A DNA stretch of 64,000 nt from Aculops lycopersici (GCA_015350385.1 WNKI01000002.1:9644497-9708496), one strand, 5' to 3'. Shown: positions 1 to 10,891, counted from the first letter of the stretch. The notes: a model not told the origin generated them from the sequence alone. Program-made: numbers and translations.

Positions 1-3000
1 ATACAGGATCCAAATGAGACAGTTAGAAATAGAAATCTTGAGATGTTGAACGCAGCAAGCGGTTTAGATATCCTCATGGGCATTCTAAGGGATTGTCTAA
101 TCCCATTAGATGAAGTAGGGCCAAACATTGACTACGAGATTGTTGAAATGATTGTAAATCTAATCGATTTGCTCATTAGACAACCCGTTGAGTCTGAGAT
201 GCTCTTAGACATAATGGAGTTTTTACTGTTCCTCCACCCAGATCCGAAGGCTTATATTGAGACCACAAGCGATAGAAGTTTTAGTCAAATCAACGGTAAA
301 GATAAATATTATCTCAATCGTCTCAGTCAAAGTGAGGATTTCTTTCCATTCGTAGACTCAAAAACAAGATTAACCTCATCAATGACACGAAATTACAATG
401 ATCAAGAGCTTGAAAGTGACATTAGTTATTCTAATAACCATTTAGACTACAATCATCAATACAAAATGAACAATATCATTAGCAATAACATGACATCCGA
501 GGTTGTGAGGTCACATAATAGGAACTATGCCATTGCGCTCATTGCCGATATGCTTGCCACTAAGATTAAGCAAATATCTACGGATCCTGATAATATTCTA
601 TCAGATGCATTGAAAAAGTGTGAGTTGGATCCAAGAAAGTTGATCCTGTTAGCAAATAACGAATCTCCACTAGTTAGAGAGAAAGTTTTGCGGTTATTTT
701 TATATTGCGTCTGGGCTTGTTACACACTAAACCTGAAGAATATACTCAACAAATTTGAACTTGACACCAAGACAACTGCAGCCTTTCGCAGTTGTTTGCC
801 CATTCAATTGATTGGGTTACAGTTAATCAAGTATCCGACAACGATGAAAATGATCCAATTGTGTTATGGTATTATTGTTGGCGATTCTATAACAACAGGC
901 AACTTTGAAACCTTTGAGACAGTTTGTCTCAACTTTGACATTGAATTTATCGATAGCGCTACCAAATATACAGACTTGCAATTTAATGCATTGATATTAT
1001 TGATTAAACTCGTACCCCAACTTCAAGAACCGGAAGAAATTGAAGCTTCGGTCAAGTTTATTTATGCTTATTTCAAGCAGCTGCTAAAATTGGGCGAAGA
1101 GGAACTAGTGACCAGCTTCATCAAGAGCACACTTGTTGATAGTTTAATGCGATTGTACTTTTGCTTTGTTGAAAACGAACTCAACAGGTATCAGCTACAC
1201 AATGATGCCATACGGATAGGCGAGGAATCCAGCGAGGGCGACTTTGGATCGGTTAAGCAAGAGTTGGATCGAGTTTTGGTTATGATTTGCCAGCACTATA
1301 TCCAGAATTTGCCCAACGATGTTTCGATACGTTCCATAGAGGACTTGCTGCTTTATTTCGAGCTCATGAACTCGCATGTTCCTCCAAAACATCACCAACT
1401 TTTAAGAGATAGGAAGGTGAAGATATTGTTGACTTCCTTAAGATATTGTCGTCACTATGAGACTTGCGCAAGGAAAAGAATTTGTACTTGGCGCGACTAC
1501 TACCTGAGTTTCTTTGGCGATATCACTTTTAGCAATGTATTATCCGATTACCAATTAGAGTTGAGTTCAGATGAATGCTCGCTTAGTTATTTGACGAGCT
1601 TATCGTCGGCTGATAATAATAATTCAAATGATAGCAACAACGAGGTTCAAGATTCAAGTGATCGTCAATCCAACTTGTCGAATCAAAGTCAAACCGAAGA
1701 GGGAAATGTATCACCAGTTAATCTATTGAATGGTGGTGTTGCTGTGCCAAATAACAATAATTCCAACAAGAAACCTGATGATTCATTGCAGCTGTTATTT
1801 GGTGGCGCAAAGAGATACAAACAGGTGGGCGAAGACGATGAATCAGTCGAGTTGATACAATATGTGAATAAGGATTTAACAGAGCTTCAAGTTATTGATA
1901 GATTTAAGGCCACTTTTGAGCTGATTACCTCATTTATTATGTCACGTGAACCTGGCGCAATACCAAGTCCATTGGAGCGAAGATTTATCTTGAAGTGCAT
2001 CAAGTTGCTTTCAAGTTACATAAAAGATCATCAAGTTTATATTAGTTCGCCGAAGAAAAACAAGAATCGTTGTCAGTGGAATAGTTTGATGTTGCCTAAA
2101 TTGATCAAGTTGTTCAAGGAAAATTTTTCAAATTTAATCCTATATCTACTTTGTGGCTATACAAATTTAGATGAGCGCAAGTATTATGCCCAAACTCTAT
2201 TAGAAATGTTTGGAGTTGAACAGTTGATAAAATTATTGGACGATGGCAACGATAGAACTGTTCACAGGTTGCTATTGGGATTTGTTAGAGAGTTGATAGA
2301 ATTCAACAGGTCGCCTTCGGAATCGGATTTCGAAAGTGGCGGCGAGAGGCAATCGAGTGAAGATAATGACGAAACGAGACAGATTGACATCAGTGATCAA
2401 GAGGACGAGATACTGGAGGACGAAACTGAGAGTCAACTTAGAAGTTTAGCCGGACAATTGGAGTTTGTCTTGCAAACTAACGACTGGCAAGCTAATACTG
2501 CTACTACCACCACCTCTAATAGAACTACCAATGCAAATGGTAATTCTGTTGATGCCAATCCACTGACTGATAACCAAAAGTTTAGGGCTGATATACAGCT
2601 GAAATTGGACGCAAAACTTTGCGAGGTTTGGCTTAATGATCTAACACAGAGAAGATACGATTTAAAGGATAGAGTCGAATCAATGAAATTGGAACAATCC
2701 ACTAGACCGTCGAGCGCATTAGTTAGTGAATCCGCTTCGCTTGCAGGTGATATTTCGTCGGTTAACTCGGTGATTGGAGGCGAGGAAACAGTGGCCACTT
2801 TAGCCTCACTAACTGAGGAGGCTTTCAAAATCACTGATGGAGTTGTGGCCAATAAGCACGACCAACAGAAGGCTTACTTTGATGATTTCAAGCAGAACAA
2901 GGTGAACAACTATCACATTAGACAACAATGGTTATCCCTAATTATTGGCCACACCCACGAGCGATCAATGTGGTACTCGGACACCTGTTATCCCAAATCT

Positions 3001-6000
3001 TGGGAATTAAATCCAGTCGAGGGACCATCGAGGATTAGACGCAGATTGCGCCCTTGCAAACTCAATTTAGATTCCAAGTTTTTGCGCCAAAATTTGGACA
3101 CTGACGATGCTTCAGTTGAAATGGAGTCGGAGAGAAGGAATCGCCAACAGGTTGTTGAAACTAGGAGTTCAAGTTTTGAATCTGAGGATAATATCAATCT
3201 AATGATTAATAATCAAGAGGAAATCATTGGACCTCATCCATTGTGTTCAATGTTTGCCGACCAAGAATCGAATTCTATTGAATCAAATGAGTTGAGAACT
3301 CGAATGTTTACCGCGGATAAGATCAATTTTAATTGCGATTGCAGTTTAGTGAGACCAAATGAGGTTTTCGAAGGTGAGATTTTGATTGCCGATTGGTGTA
3401 TTCATTTCATTGGTCAGAAAACTGAAACATTCCAGCAAACGACTCAAATGGAGGACTCAATTATATTGGACAGGTATCAGCGGGGCAAGACGGCAAATGT
3501 GGACTTGACCTCTTTGGATATAACAAAACCTCACCAACTTAGAGTGGCTAGGGCGAGAAGGAAACGCTCGCTTATGTCGACACTTGTTGAGGATTTGTGG
3601 TTTGATGAGATAGTTGAAATTTGGGATCGTAGGTACCAACTTCAGGATGTTGGATTGGAGATATTTCTAACAAACAACATGACTTATTTGATTAGTTTTA
3701 AAACCAATAGAGATCGTGAAGATTTTAACAGGAATTTGATGAAAGAGCAGCCAAAGATGATCAACTTGCAACAGTTTAATTTGAAGGAGAGTCTCAAGCA
3801 TCTGACTCAACTGTGGCGCGATGGACGTTTGACAAACTTCGATTATCTTACCTGTTTAAACAAGCTAGCAGGTAGGTCGTTTAATGATCTCATGCAATAT
3901 CCCGTATTTCCATTCATATTATCAAATTATACCAGCGATCAATTGGATTTGAACAAGGAGGAGAATTTTAGGAACCTCAAGAAGTCAATGGCAGTGCAGA
4001 ATCCCGAGAAGGAGGCTTATTTTACAAAAAATTATCAACTCTCTCAGGCTACAAATCTCTCAGTTGGTCCATGTGGGGTGACAAAACCCTATCATTATAG
4101 TAATCATTATAGCAATTCGGCGACTGTTTTACATTTTCTAGTTCGCCTGCCGCCATTCACTCAAATGCTAATCCAATATCAAGACAACAACTTTGACCAA
4201 CCTGATAGGACATTTCATTCAATTGCAAGCACATGGCAATTGATTACGAGAGACTCAAATACGGACTTTAAGGAACTCATACCGGAGTTGTTCTTTCTAC
4301 CTGAGATGTTTGTTAATTTGGAACAATTTGAATTGGGTCGAAGGCAAAATGGTGAGCTAGTTGATGATGTCAAATTGCCAGCTTGGTGTCCAAACTCAGA
4401 TGCTCGCTTATTCACCTTGATCCATAGACAAGCGTTAGAGTCGGCTCAAGTTTCGGAGCATCTACACCATTGGATCGATTTGATTTTTGGCTATAAGCAG
4501 ACGGGCAAGGCGGCAGTTGAGGCTATCAATGTATTCCATCCGGCCACCTATTATGGAGAGATCGATTTAACTTCAATCAATACAACAGGTGGCCCTTCTA
4601 GTTTGTCGTTATTGCAACCAAGCTTGACAAAGACAACCGCCAACAGTTCAAATTACAGCTCAGGTACGTTCATATCCACGACGGCCGATGATGGTTCAAA
4701 CAATCAGGTGAAACAGATGAATTTAGAGGCAAACATTAGGAGACAACAGCAGCTGCAAGCTGAGGAGATTGAACGGTCTGCTTTGGAGACCATGATTAAA
4801 ACTTACGGTCAAATGCCGAGGCAACTGTTTGAGGTGCCAACAAAACAGAGAAACCCGAGTACTTTTGCTCGGCCGCAATCACAAAATCCACCCGAGCTGC
4901 AATACTTGAACTACAACCAGGAGCCGGCTCAAATGGCCTCCATTGACGGATTTCCAGCGCACGCCGGAAGTGCAGGTGGCGGCAAGCGATTGGAGCCATT
5001 GAGACAAGTGCGTGGTTTGAAGTGGGGCAGCTATGTAGGTTCGCCCGACGAGCAGGATTTGGTTGTGGTGAGACACATGCGCATTTTACCCGAGGAGGAG
5101 CAGGAGCAACAGGTGGCTCAGTCAGCGACTTCGAAATCAAGTGGCCAGCATCAGCAGGCGAGAATTAGACGCCAAAGCGATAGACCTGAGAGCGGAAAGT
5201 TTCTGTTACACCTCTTGCCCAATGGGGAGATTGCAATTATGCGCAGCAATTCAAGCTTGATGCTCGACTATAAGGCCTACCGGAAATCCGGCGGCTCGTA
5301 CCAACTATCTCTGCCCTCGACGAGATACTCGAAGAGAGCTGGTTACAGTAGTGTGGCAAAGATGAATCTGTTTTCGAATATGGTCATTGGCTCAAGTCGA
5401 CAGCATCAATTTGGTAGCATGGAGCCAGCGGGTCACCAGGTTAGCTCCTCGAGTCACCACATAACCTACAATACTTTCTCGCCAAGTTTTTTATCCATCA
5501 CAGCGCCAAGATTTAAATTCTCGCCCGACTCGCTGAATTTAGTTAGCTGGTCGAAACAGGAGGGAACCATTAGGATAAAGCATCGTGCTATGAGCAACAA
5601 GAAGCCAAGCGATTTATTGGTCAAGGCGAACACCGTTTCCGATTCAATGTCCACTTGTTGCTCGGTGCCGGAATTGAACTTGCTACTGGTGGGCTATCAA
5701 TCTGGATCGATTTGCGCTCACATCGTCTCCACCTCCTACGAGGCTCGCCCCTCGTCCATTGTATCATCCCAACTCCATAGCTCCACTCCAACTAGCCAAC
5801 TCCTGGCGCAAGCTGCATATAATAATGCGATGAGACGCAACATGAACCAAAGGCCCAGGCCCCACTCAGTGGCAACAGGTGGCTCGAGCGGCTCGCGCGG
5901 TGTTTTCTCGAATGGAAACACCAAAAACAAGAGCAAGGGCGAAAAGGAGGGAGGCGAGAGTAGGAAAAATAAGTCGATAGGATCAACATCAATCTCAATG

Positions 6001-7317
6001 ACAACAACAACAAGTTCCTCGGCCAACTCAGTCACCTTCGGCTCGGCCAGCTCACTAAATGACTCGCTCACCTTCATGTCACGATCGCCGCCTTCGATTG
6101 GCGGCGAGTCGCACCTGTTGCCCTCAATGGTCTCATTTGCTGCTCCCCCCTTGAGCTCCACGAGGGGCCTTCAAACAAGTGGCAATACAATCAACAAAAC
6201 CTCGCGTTGGTTATATTGTCACAGTCGACGAGTTAATTGCATCACAATCAACGTCAGCTTTGGGGTTGTGGTCAGTGGAAGTGACGATGGAACAAGTGTC
6301 ATCTGGGACCTGAATAGCTTGACTTATGTTCGCACAATCGACTATCGGCTTGATACAACAATTGGCAAAAAGTATCCGCCTCGCGACTCGCAAACAGATT
6401 CCACCCAAGCAAATAGGCAAACTCAACGCAAATATCGTTACTCCTATCGAGCGCAGAGTCCCTTCTTCGCCAATCAACGTTTATTAGATTACCTGTGCAG
6501 TTGCAATATGAACAATCACAGCACCAGGGCGGAGCAACTGGCAGTGGCGACTCGAAGAGAATCGACGCCGAGTAGCGCGACCACCCCGAGCCTACAGGCG
6601 GTTGCAAAAAAGTGTTCGATTTGCGGTAGCGGCATCAAGTTGATAGCTATAAGCAACACTTTGGGCGACATTGTAACAGTTAAGCACATAAATAATCGAC
6701 TTGCCTTGGCCACAAGTCTCGAGGACGACCAACGCCAACAGCAGCAGCAGAAGCAACAGCAACAACGATATCGCGATGCCGACCAAATGATGACTCAATC
6801 CGAAAGGCAGCGGCCGTCTGTGGATTTGGATGAAATTGACGGCGAGCTTGATGAAACTGTAAACCAAAACAACGAGAATAACAACGAGGACGACGAGAAT
6901 GGCAGCAATAGAAACAAAAAAGTCACAGAGAAAAAACAACAAGACCAACAGCAACAACAACCTGAGGCTAATTGCCTGTCGAGTGTTGTCTACGTGCATA
7001 CAATTAATGGCACCCTTGTGGGTTCAGTCTATTGTCACACCCAGGTAACTGCCGTTAGCTACTCGCATGCGCCGGAGGGAATCTCGGTAAATGTTATAGT
7101 GCTTGGCTTGGCCGACGGCTCCGTGAGATTGTACAGCTCGTGGGACTTGTCGCGGGTTCAGGAGTTTCGGCTCTCGGGTTTGGGGTCGCCCATTAGCAGC
7201 CTATTGTATTCGCGCGACAATCAACTCCTCTACATGGCATATGAGGATGGCCAATTGGTGGTGTTGCGAAGCAAGAAGAAGGGATCAATTAGCTTACCAA
7301 AGGAATGGTTTTTGTGA
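1..7317 (+). CDS. LYST: LYST / mauve lysosomal trafficking regulator (BEACH-WD40), 5' partial
   Basis: The frame is open from base 1 (no stop upstream of the first visible ATG at 43), so the gene begins outside the window; 2438 residues are visible and end at TGA 7315-7317. A long helical, ARM-like N-terminal part is followed by a PH-like module (about residues 1110-1245), then a BEACH domain (about 1255-1530) with the family signatures LAGRSFNDLMQYPVFPFIL, HFLVRLPPFT, ELIPELFFLPEMF, HRQALES and INVFHPATYYG. These match LYST more closely than neurobeachin or FAN. The C-terminus holds degenerate WD repeats (for example SGSDDGTSVIWDL near 2090) separated by Gln- and Asn-rich insertions. LYST family proteins are large cytoplasmic scaffolds that control lysosome and secretory-granule size and fission. 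The whole visible 7.3 kb is intronless, although vertebrate and insect homologues are multi-exon. Identity is firm; the start is not visible. Confidence 0.95.
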   Translation: MQDPNETVRNRNLEMLNAASGLDILMGILRDCLIPLDEVGPNIDYEIVEMIVNLIDLLIRQPVESEMLLDIMEFLLFLHPDPKAYIETTSDRSFSQINGKDKYYLNRLSQSEDFFPFVDSKTRLTSSMTRNYNDQELESDISYSNNHLDYNHQYKMNNIISNNMTSEVVRSHNRNYAIALIADMLATKIKQISTDPDNILSDALKKCELDPRKLILLANNESPLVREKVLRLFLYCVWACYTLNLKNILNKFELDTKTTAAFRSCLPIQLIGLQLIKYPTTMKMIQLCYGIIVGDSITTGNFETFETVCLNFDIEFIDSATKYTDLQFNALILLIKLVPQLQEPEEIEASVKFIYAYFKQLLKLGEEELVTSFIKSTLVDSLMRLYFCFVENELNRYQLHNDAIRIGEESSEGDFGSVKQELDRVLVMICQHYIQNLPNDVSIRSIEDLLLYFELMNSHVPPKHHQLLRDRKVKILLTSLRYCRHYETCARKRICTWRDYYLSFFGDITFSNVLSDYQLELSSDECSLSYLTSLSSADNNNSNDSNNEVQDSSDRQSNLSNQSQTEEGNVSPVNLLNGGVAVPNNNNSNKKPDDSLQLLFGGAKRYKQVGEDDESVELIQYVNKDLTELQVIDRFKATFELITSFIMSREPGAIPSPLERRFILKCIKLLSSYIKDHQVYISSPKKNKNRCQWNSLMLPKLIKLFKENFSNLILYLLCGYTNLDERKYYAQTLLEMFGVEQLIKLLDDGNDRTVHRLLLGFVRELIEFNRSPSESDFESGGERQSSEDNDETRQIDISDQEDEILEDETESQLRSLAGQLEFVLQTNDWQANTATTTTSNRTTNANGNSVDANPLTDNQKFRADIQLKLDAKLCEVWLNDLTQRRYDLKDRVESMKLEQSTRPSSALVSESASLAGDISSVNSVIGGEETVATLASLTEEAFKITDGVVANKHDQQKAYFDDFKQNKVNNYHIRQQWLSLIIGHTHERSMWYSDTCYPKSWELNPVEGPSRIRRRLRPCKLNLDSKFLRQNLDTDDASVEMESERRNRQQVVETRSSSFESEDNINLMINNQEEIIGPHPLCSMFADQESNSIESNELRTRMFTADKINFNCDCSLVRPNEVFEGEILIADWCIHFIGQKTETFQQTTQMEDSIILDRYQRGKTANVDLTSLDITKPHQLRVARARRKRSLMSTLVEDLWFDEIVEIWDRRYQLQDVGLEIFLTNNMTYLISFKTNRDREDFNRNLMKEQPKMINLQQFNLKESLKHLTQLWRDGRLTNFDYLTCLNKLAGRSFNDLMQYPVFPFILSNYTSDQLDLNKEENFRNLKKSMAVQNPEKEAYFTKNYQLSQATNLSVGPCGVTKPYHYSNHYSNSATVLHFLVRLPPFTQMLIQYQDNNFDQPDRTFHSIASTWQLITRDSNTDFKELIPELFFLPEMFVNLEQFELGRRQNGELVDDVKLPAWCPNSDARLFTLIHRQALESAQVSEHLHHWIDLIFGYKQTGKAAVEAINVFHPATYYGEIDLTSINTTGGPSSLSLLQPSLTKTTANSSNYSSGTFISTTADDGSNNQVKQMNLEANIRRQQQLQAEEIERSALETMIKTYGQMPRQLFEVPTKQRNPSTFARPQSQNPPELQYLNYNQEPAQMASIDGFPAHAGSAGGGKRLEPLRQVRGLKWGSYVGSPDEQDLVVVRHMRILPEEEQEQQVAQSATSKSSGQHQQARIRRQSDRPESGKFLLHLLPNGEIAIMRSNSSLMLDYKAYRKSGGSYQLSLPSTRYSKRAGYSSVAKMNLFSNMVIGSSRQHQFGSMEPAGHQVSSSSHHITYNTFSPSFLSITAPRFKFSPDSLNLVSWSKQEGTIRIKHRAMSNKKPSDLLVKANTVSDSMSTCCSVPELNLLLVGYQSGSICAHIVSTSYEARPSSIVSSQLHSSTPTSQLLAQAAYNNAMRRNMNQRPRPHSVATGGSSGSRGVFSNGNTKNKSKGEKEGGESRKNKSIGSTSISMTTTTSSSANSVTFGSASSLNDSLTFMSRSPPSIGGESHLLPSMVSFAAPPLSSTRGLQTSGNTINKTSRWLYCHSRRVNCITINVSFGVVVSGSDDGTSVIWDLNSLTYVRTIDYRLDTTIGKKYPPRDSQTDSTQANRQTQRKYRYSYRAQSPFFANQRLLDYLCSCNMNNHSTRAEQLAVATRRESTPSSATTPSLQAVAKKCSICGSGIKLIAISNTLGDIVTVKHINNRLALATSLEDDQRQQQQQKQQQQRYRDADQMMTQSERQRPSVDLDEIDGELDETVNQNNENNNEDDENGSNRNKKVTEKKQQDQQQQQPEANCLSSVVYVHTINGTLVGSVYCHTQVTAVSYSHAPEGISVNVIVLGLADGSVRLYSSWDLSRVQEFRLSGLGSPISSLLYSRDNQLLYMAYEDGQLVVLRSKKKGSISLPKEWFL

Positions 7318-7379
7318 GAGTTGCTTTGCGATTGCAATTAAGATGGTGGTGCTTGTAGTGATGTCTAATTAGTTAATTG

Positions 7380-7385
7380 AATAAA
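7380..7385 (+). promoter_or_regulatory. polyadenylation signal AATAAA for LYST
   Basis: Canonical hexamer 62 bases after the LYST stop codon. A second AATAAA lies at 7467-7472. Which one is used cannot be told from sequence. Confidence 0.55.
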
Positions 7386-7897
7386 TTTTTCGTATTGTTG
7401 TTAAATTTTGACAATACCTCTGAAGTGTGTCGTCTCACTTTTCCATCAAAACAGGGCCACGAAAAGAATAAAAACTTTTTGGAACCTCTAATTGCTACCT
7501 ATGTTCAGGCAAATGATGCAACAATCGCCCCTCGGTTCGTTCGCGGAGTTTCAAGTTAGCTATTATACCTCTCGAAGCTTTGAGATACACATGTAAGTAA
7601 ATTTCAAGTTTACACCTGAGAGATTATTGAACGAAGAATTAAACGGTGGTTGCTCGCTCGCCTACAGGGTTTGCATTAACATTCTGGATTTCGTTTTTCA
7701 AATTTAGATTGCCCGTAAAGGATATATTAGACGATCACTCTATGGGCGCTTTTTTGATTGGTTTGCAAATCAGATTAATCAGTCCAATTCTTATTAGAAG
7801 CTAGCATCTCCAAAATTAAAAGGAAAAAGTCCAACAAGTACTTGAAAACCCTGTAAAGCCAGCGGAGGCTTCAGAGATCTCTGTACGATATGAAAGA

Positions 7898-7926
7898 TAG
7901 TAGTAGTAGTAGTAGTAGTAGTAGTA
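7898..7926. repeat. (TAG)n microsatellite
   Basis: About nine TAG/TAA-type triplets in tandem in non-coding DNA, producing an artefactual poly-Tyr frame on the opposite strand. Confidence 0.9.
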
Positions 7927-8347
7927 ATGGTAGTTGGCCGCCATTGTGACTGTCACATCAAGTGTTACTTCCTTGTACGGCCAGTAGGCGACACACACGC
8001 ACACGCAAACACAATTGCTCTTTTAGTCGAGTCAATCTCAAGTTGAAATATGATATGACAAGTGGCAGTCTCGCAAGCAGGTGAGATAGCGGCGCGGGAC
8101 AATGAGTTGCGTTGCACTTGGAACACTCGAGTGCGGCACTCTTTTAGAATGACGGTCAACTCGGTCGGCTGGCTGGCTGGCTGTTTATCTATTCTATTCT
8201 CTAGTAATTTAGCTTAAATTTTTGAGAAGTTTGGAATCACACTTGAGGTGTGTTCTGCGCGACGGTTAAGTGGCAGAGTGGCCCAGTGGAGAGACGACGG
8301 TCATTGTGAGCGCAGATTTCAGGCAACACCACGACCACCACCTGCCA

Positions 8348-8355
8348 TATAAAAG
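8348..8355 (+). promoter_or_regulatory. candidate TATA box (TATAAAAG)
   Basis: Perfect TATAAAAG match in the upstream region of the ZP-C gene, about 990 bases before its ATG. The distance makes the link uncertain; it would need a long leader or a leader intron. Confidence 0.3.
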
Positions 8356-8883
8356 TATACTCATTCAAAGGTGGCCAAGAGTCTACGAGTCCCTTGCACT
8401 ATGACACTCGTTCGTTTTCTTTTTGGCCAAATCCACCACTCGAATTGCATATTCATCAAGCCGCTTGACTGTCGGTGTCGTTGCTGTTGGATTCTTGGCG
8501 AGGGAACTGAGAAGAAAACAAGCTACTCCATTGTATCGCATTCGTATTCGTATTCGCATTCGTATTTGCGCGTCGTCGTCATCGTCGTTCTTCGTCTTGG
8601 TTTATGTGTAAATATATGCATTGTCTACCCCCAAGACTCATTGTCTCAATCTCCTTCTTTTTCTCCTTATTTTTCGTCGAGCTCCCAGCTAGTCAACGAC
8701 AACAAGCTACAGGTAGCTCTGCTGTCTCCCCATCAACTTGACGCCAATCTCACCTCAAGCTCAAAACATCCAGCCGCCTTCGCCGCCGCCACCTAAGAGT
8801 CATTCTAATTCGTTAGCTTGCTTGCTCGCCAGCAACAAGTGTCGCCCGGTTCCACTGCGCGTGAACCTGGCCAACCACTACCT

Positions 8884-8912
8884 GTTGCTGTTGTTGTTGT
8901 TGTTGTTGCTGC
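8884..8912. repeat. (TTG)n microsatellite
   Basis: Tandem TTG/CTG triplets in non-coding DNA. They create poly-Leu, poly-Val and poly-Gln frames in the different readings. Confidence 0.85.
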
Positions 8913-9340
8913 TGATGTCGTCGCTGTTGTCCGTTGCTATCTTGGTTTTGGCCGGCGGCGGCATGGCACTGAACTTGCACATACCCTAAAGTTCCGAGTT
9001 TCTCGGTTTGGTGGTGTGATTGTTTACGCTTGCAGGTGTTCCAGCACAAGCACTCACTGTGTGTATATGAGTTTGAGTGCCAGAATTAGTGCACAACGGG
9101 TTAGTGTTGGCACCTAACACTCAGTTGGTACCACGACTAGCAACAAAAACACTTGAGCCGCTCGGGGTTTCGCCCGACCAATCAATCATCAGTTACAGTT
9201 GCTTCTGTTCTCTCTTTTCATTAGATTAACTCTCAACAACAAGTCGTCAAAGTAGCGCATTCAGTGAGAGGAGATTCGGTTTTAGCTCAAGGATCAAACT
9301 AGAGACTCAAATAAAGAAGATCGAAAGAGGAAGAAGCAAT

Positions 9341-10141
9341 ATGAAACAAAGTCACCAATACCTCATAACCCTCGGGCTTACTCTGGCTATCTGCCTCATC
9401 CAATCGACCAGCGCTCAATCGACGAGAAATGCCCTCAATAGCAATAACTCAAGAAATAAGCAAACGACTGCGAAGCCAACAAGATTGGAGACAAGTCCCG
9501 CGAGGTCGACAAATAACGTTACGAGTGGCCGCTTGGAATCATTTGTTGAAGATGAACTTCCGGCCGACTTTTACGAGATGCCACCGGAGCAGTTGGATCT
9601 GGGAATGAATGCAACAGGTAGGGCGCCGGTGCCAATGCTCAATGTGGCCGTGCTACAAAATGGCCAGCTGATTGACAAGGCGGTCACGGTGCATCCTGGC
9701 ACGCCTCTGGAAATGGTCATCTACTTGGACGACAAATCGGCAAAAGTCTACGGCCTTCTGGCCACCTATCTAAAAGTTCAAGACGATACATTTAGGCAAC
9801 GCGAGGAGGTTATTATTTTGAATGGCTGCTCCATTGACACGTATATATTTGGAAATTTTGAACTCAATCCAGAGGATCAATCGCTACGAGCCAAGTTTAG
9901 GGCGTTCAAGTTTCCCGATTCTAATTTCGTTCGCTTCATAGGCACGGTGAATGTTTGTATAAAACAATGCGCAAAGGTTAATTGCAATGGAGGTCGGAGG
10001 AAGCGTTCAACGACAGGTGGCAATAGTGTGGCACCTTTGATAGGTAACAATAATAATGGCAACAGTAATAACAATGGAAACCGTCTTGTTATGACGGTAA
10101 GCACCGTGCTCAAGATCAGCAATCCGCCGAATGTGGCCTAA
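9341..10141 (+). CDS. secreted zona pellucida C-half (ZP-C) domain protein
   Basis: 266 residues from the ATG after a purine-rich leader. A signal peptide (hydrophobic LGLTLAICLIQ, cleavage near residue 25) is followed by a Ser/Thr/Asn linker and then one module (about 90-220) with the arthropod ZP-C pattern: an ILNGCSID segment, the block LRAKFRAFKFPDSNFVRF, then VNVCIKQCAKVNC. A dibasic furin-type site RRKRS follows at about 221-225, as is usual after ZP domains. The ZP-N half is absent and no transmembrane helix follows the cleavage site; the tail is Asn-rich. ZP proteins polymerise in apical extracellular matrix and cuticle. The reading as a secreted matrix component is inferred from the family. 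The gene is intronless and ends 231 bases from the convergent PRL gene. Confidence 0.8.
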   Translation: MKQSHQYLITLGLTLAICLIQSTSAQSTRNALNSNNSRNKQTTAKPTRLETSPARSTNNVTSGRLESFVEDELPADFYEMPPEQLDLGMNATGRAPVPMLNVAVLQNGQLIDKAVTVHPGTPLEMVIYLDDKSAKVYGLLATYLKVQDDTFRQREEVIILNGCSIDTYIFGNFELNPEDQSLRAKFRAFKFPDSNFVRFIGTVNVCIKQCAKVNCNGGRRKRSTTGGNSVAPLIGNNNNGNSNNNGNRLVMTVSTVLKISNPPNVA

Positions 10142-10372
10142 TAACCCCTGATCATCAAATGCAATCATGTTTCTTAAGTGTGTCTGTGTGTATGTGTATG
10201 TAAGTGTTAATAATACTACTACTTAATAATATCCTCGAATGCGTCTTGTTGATTTGCGTCATTGTCTTTGGCGGCCATCTCTAAAGTTGCCAGTCTAAAG
10301 CAGTAGATGGATAGATGGATGTCTTTTTTAGTTGTAATTGTTCATTCATAATATCATCAACAAAAACAACAT

Positions 10373-10891
10373 TCATATGACAGAGCAATTTGACGCTCCA
10401 GATTTCTTATTCCTGAGCCTATTTCGAGGTTTGTAGGAGGACAAATACTTGAGTTGCTTCTGATTAAATGCCCCTCGTCGTCGCTCTCTCACATACTCGA
10501 TGGTATCCTCATATTTCATGCCCAATTCCATTAAAGCCAAAGCAACCATTACCGGCCCACGACCTAAGCCGGCGACACAGTGTACAGCAAAGCAACAGTC
10601 CTTGTCCTCTTTGTATCGTTGTTGGAGTAACTCGAACCACTTGTCAATTATCTCCTGAGGCGGCGGAGAACCATCGTCGAATTGCCAATCGTGTACCTGA
10701 ATTCCGGCCGCTTCAAGCAAGTCCGTCTTGTAACTAGGCTCACAAACTCTAATTACATCCTTGACATTGCACTTTCTAAACTGCTCCACCAATTGGGGGA
10801 GGGTTGCATCAGATGGCCTGTCCATAATAATAAACTTCATATTCTTGTAGCAGATCTGAGCAGGGCCCGGCTTGACAATACTGCCGGCCAT
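10373..10891 (-). CDS. PRL-1: PRL-type protein tyrosine phosphatase (PTP4A)
   Basis: 172 residues, the normal PRL length. The dual-specificity phosphatase fold is complete: a general-acid loop with WQFDDGSPPP near 70, the catalytic P-loop HCVAGLGRGP near 105-114 (nucleophile Cys, catalytic Arg), RRRGAFNQKQL near 137, a basic tail and a C-terminal CAAX box CSVI for prenylation. The redox-regulatory Cys (VCEPSYKTDLLE) is present. PRL phosphatases sit on plasma and endosomal membranes, bind CNNM magnesium transporters and affect growth. The P-loop has Gly where vertebrate PRLs have Ala (GLGRAP). It is a single exon, transcribed toward the ZP-C gene. Identification is secure. Confidence 0.95.
   Translation of the reverse strand: MAGSIVKPGPAQICYKNMKFIIMDRPSDATLPQLVEQFRKCNVKDVIRVCEPSYKTDLLEAAGIQVHDWQFDDGSPPPQEIIDKWFELLQQRYKEDKDCCFAVHCVAGLGRGPVMVALALMELGMKYEDTIEYVRERRRGAFNQKQLKYLSSYKPRNRLRNKKSGASNCSVI

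Larger units (their letters stand above)
7318..9340. other. intergenic region between LYST and the ZP-C gene
   Basis: No convincing coding exon. It holds the LYST 3' UTR, a (TAG)n microsatellite at 7898-7926, an imperfect ATTCGT repeat near 8540-8566 and a (TTG)n run at 8884-8912. The open frames here are products of these repeats. A TATA box at 8348-8355 may serve the downstream gene, which would then have a roughly 1-kb leader, possibly with an unseen 5' UTR intron. Confidence 0.5.

Noticed and set aside
8371..9117. Several 60-140 residue frames before the ZP-C gene
   Set aside because: They are driven by ATTCGT and TTG repeats and lack any protein feature.
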